A DNA stretch of 6,916 bases. Origin: Acidobacteriota bacterium (lineage in GTDB: Bacteria > Acidobacteriota > Blastocatellia > RBC074). Made by a program: the position numbers and the translations under genes. The stretch spans positions 1-6,916 of the forward strand of contig JABFSD010000768.1 of assembly GCA_013140935.1 (NCBI GenBank). Reading direction: 5' to 3'. A model generated the notes under the pieces. It was not told where the DNA came from, did not search any database, and worked only from the letters and a program-made list of their open reading frames with translations. Shown one piece after another: positions 5,804-6,916 of the stretch. Every line of letters starts with the position of its first letter. Position 1 is the stretch's first letter.

Positions 5804-6910
5804 TCAGGACTCTGTTAAACGGCTTTTCTTAGGTTTAGGGTTAAATTTGCGTTCCATTTCTGAATAGATGTCATCGGCAATTTCTGCGACTGTTCCCGCC
5901 GTTCTAAGCAGGCTTTGAGATTTATCGTACCCTGCTGTCAGGTAAGCGCTCGCCGTAGTAAGCTCACGTTTGGCAGCGAGCAAGGCTTCCTCAAACACTG
6001 CCGCTGGCGAACGGCTAATTTCAACGGCTTTCGATAAATCAGTTCCAGCGCGTAGTGCAGCAATGCCATCCCGGTTACTCAGCACAGTATTTAGGTTTCT
6101 GAGGTCTGGGTTCTGTGATTCAACAACAGGCTGGCGCGCTTGCTTTTTACTTCCGTATAGCCACACACATAGCTCGCCTAACTCTGTTAATTTCCCTTTC
6201 GGCACAGGTTCGGTCGTCTCCGCATCATCTGAAATATCAAGAAACGAGCTAATGCCAGAGAGTTCGATTCCGGTGTATAGGTGAGAAAAAGCAAGACGCT
6301 TCCTATATCTATCTTCACGATCATAAATCTTATTTCGCTCGGCTTGCTCAAGCACCATCAATCCTCGGTAGAGACGTTGAACAGTTTTGTAACCGTCGCC
6401 AATCTGAGCCGCAATGTCGGCAAGGGGAATACCATATTCTCGACGAACTTCTGCAATATACGCAGCTTTAGCGAAACTGGTCCACTTAGCAGGTCCGTTG
6501 ACATGCTTAAACCCAAGATAACGCCACGAGTCTTTGCGGGCCGATATAATAGCTGGCAATGTGACTAGTTTCTTTTGCTCGCCTGCGGATATTTTTGGAA
6601 CATTCCAGCCGTTTTTTTTCGTCAGATCCTGGGGTGATAAAAGGGTCTTGACTGCCGCTAGTCGCCGATTACCCTCAATTACTATGTTTTGACCTCGCTC
6701 AATCGCAACGATTAATGCTTCATGCGGAAAAAAACCGCTGGCCGAAATGGATTGAACTAATTCGCGTACATCCATCGCATCCCATAAAATCTTAAGGATG
6801 TCGTCATCTGAGGCTTTGGGTGAAATATCGTATTCGACCAGCCGTGGATTTTTACGATCAAAGTGCAAATCTGATACAGAGATATATTTTATTGCTGGCT
6901 CAATGCTCAT
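5804..6910 (-). CDS. ParB/sulfiredoxin-fold protein with helix-turn-helix
   Basis: This is a 368-residue protein whose N-terminus is a ParB-like (ParB/Srx) domain: SVSDLHFDRKNPRL (11-24), LVQSISASGFFPHEALIV (51-68) and the nucleotide-binding-type loop VIEGNRRLAAVKTL (77-90). This loop corresponds to GERR in chromosomal ParB, with Asn in place of Glu. Next come GFKHVNGPAKWTSFAKAAYI (133-152) and a ParB/KorB-style helix-turn-helix, IPLADIAAQIGDGYKTVQRL (161-180). The C-terminal part is helical and ends in a basic tail (KFNPKPKKSR). No ParA gene is adjacent; the partner is a putative nuclease 2 bp downstream, so chromosome partition is unlikely and a DNA-recognition or NTP-gated control role is more plausible. 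Composition is AT-richer (6301-6360 is 24/60 GC). The start at 6910 is only 6 bases from the window end and the frame stays open, so a longer N-terminus cannot be excluded. Confidence 0.85.
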   Translation of the reverse strand: MSIEPAIKYISVSDLHFDRKNPRLVEYDISPKASDDDILKILWDAMDVRELVQSISASGFFPHEALIVAIERGQNIVIEGNRRLAAVKTLLSPQDLTKKNGWNVPKISAGEQKKLVTLPAIISARKDSWRYLGFKHVNGPAKWTSFAKAAYIAEVRREYGIPLADIAAQIGDGYKTVQRLYRGLMVLEQAERNKIYDREDRYRKRLAFSHLYTGIELSGISSFLDISDDAETTEPVPKGKLTELGELCVWLYGSKKQARQPVVESQNPDLRNLNTVLSNRDGIAALRAGTDLSKAVEISRSPAAVFEEALLAAKRELTTASAYLTAGYDKSQSLLRTAGTVAEIADDIYSEMERKFNPKPKKSRLTES

Positions 6911-6916
6911 TTGGTA

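Noticed and set aside
5804..6910. Chromosome or plasmid partition ParB
   Set aside because: No ParA gene is visible, the GERR loop is altered to GNRR, and the gene is tightly coupled to a putative nuclease. The window end prevents a full exclusion.
3873..6910. AAA ATPase as a third component of the ParB/nuclease cassette
   Set aside because: It is on the same strand and only 69 bp away, but its base composition differs strongly, a repeat separates them, and the gene looks truncated.
1..6916. CRISPR array, tRNA, rRNA or insertion-sequence transposase
   Set aside because: No regularly spaced repeats, cloverleaf sequence, rRNA-like stretch or transposase motif was seen.

Overview
The window looks like part of a bacterial chromosome. 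A Tat-exported Gfo/Idh/MocA oxidoreductase next to a DUF6807 ('PmoA-family') protein, an AAA protein starting MRFFNVAGPC, and different palindromic repeats in nearly every intergenic gap would fit Acidobacteriota, perhaps Blastocatellia. This placement is a weak inference from gene families and repeats; no rRNA or taxonomic marker is present. Seven protein genes can be supported. Six lie on the minus strand and one small gene lies on the plus strand.

Layout: (1) 1-614, minus: the N-terminal 204 residues of a LolD/MacB-type ABC transporter ATPase, cut by the window edge. (2) 615-873: intergenic, with a near-consensus sigma70-type promoter reading rightward. (3) 874-1110, plus: a 78-residue zinc-ribbon protein meeting the next gene tail to tail with no bases between. 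(4) 1111-3623, minus: a probable two-gene unit of exported Gfo/Idh/MocA oxidoreductase followed by exported DUF6807 protein, with a 57-nt stem-loop between them. (5) 3624-3872: a long leader with a REPIN-like inverted pair of GTAG/GTGG-headed palindromes, preceded by an excellent minus-strand promoter (CTGACA, 17 bp, TATAAT). (6) 3873-4802, minus: an AAA-like ATPase that seems to have lost its C-terminal part. (7) 4803-4871: a gap with a 30-bp palindrome. (8) 4872-6910, minus: a tight two-gene cassette of ParB/Srx-fold protein with helix-turn-helix followed by a PD-(D/E)XK-type nuclease.

The most interesting part is this last cassette. A ParB/sulfiredoxin-fold protein is followed after 2 bp by a putative nuclease carrying an E...D...QCK motif. 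No ParA partner is visible. The base composition of the cassette is clearly lower in GC than the DNA to its left, and the change occurs at a palindromic repeat. By analogy with GmrSD/SspE-type enzymes, which combine a ParB/Srx-related DUF262 domain with a nuclease, this could be a two-component restriction or anti-phage module using a PD-(D/E)XK nuclease rather than HNH. That is inference; I do not recognise a named system with this pairing.

The oxidoreductase and DUF6807 genes probably act outside the cytoplasm on a sugar or sugar-like substrate. The ABC ATPase probably works with a permease gene lying left of the window.
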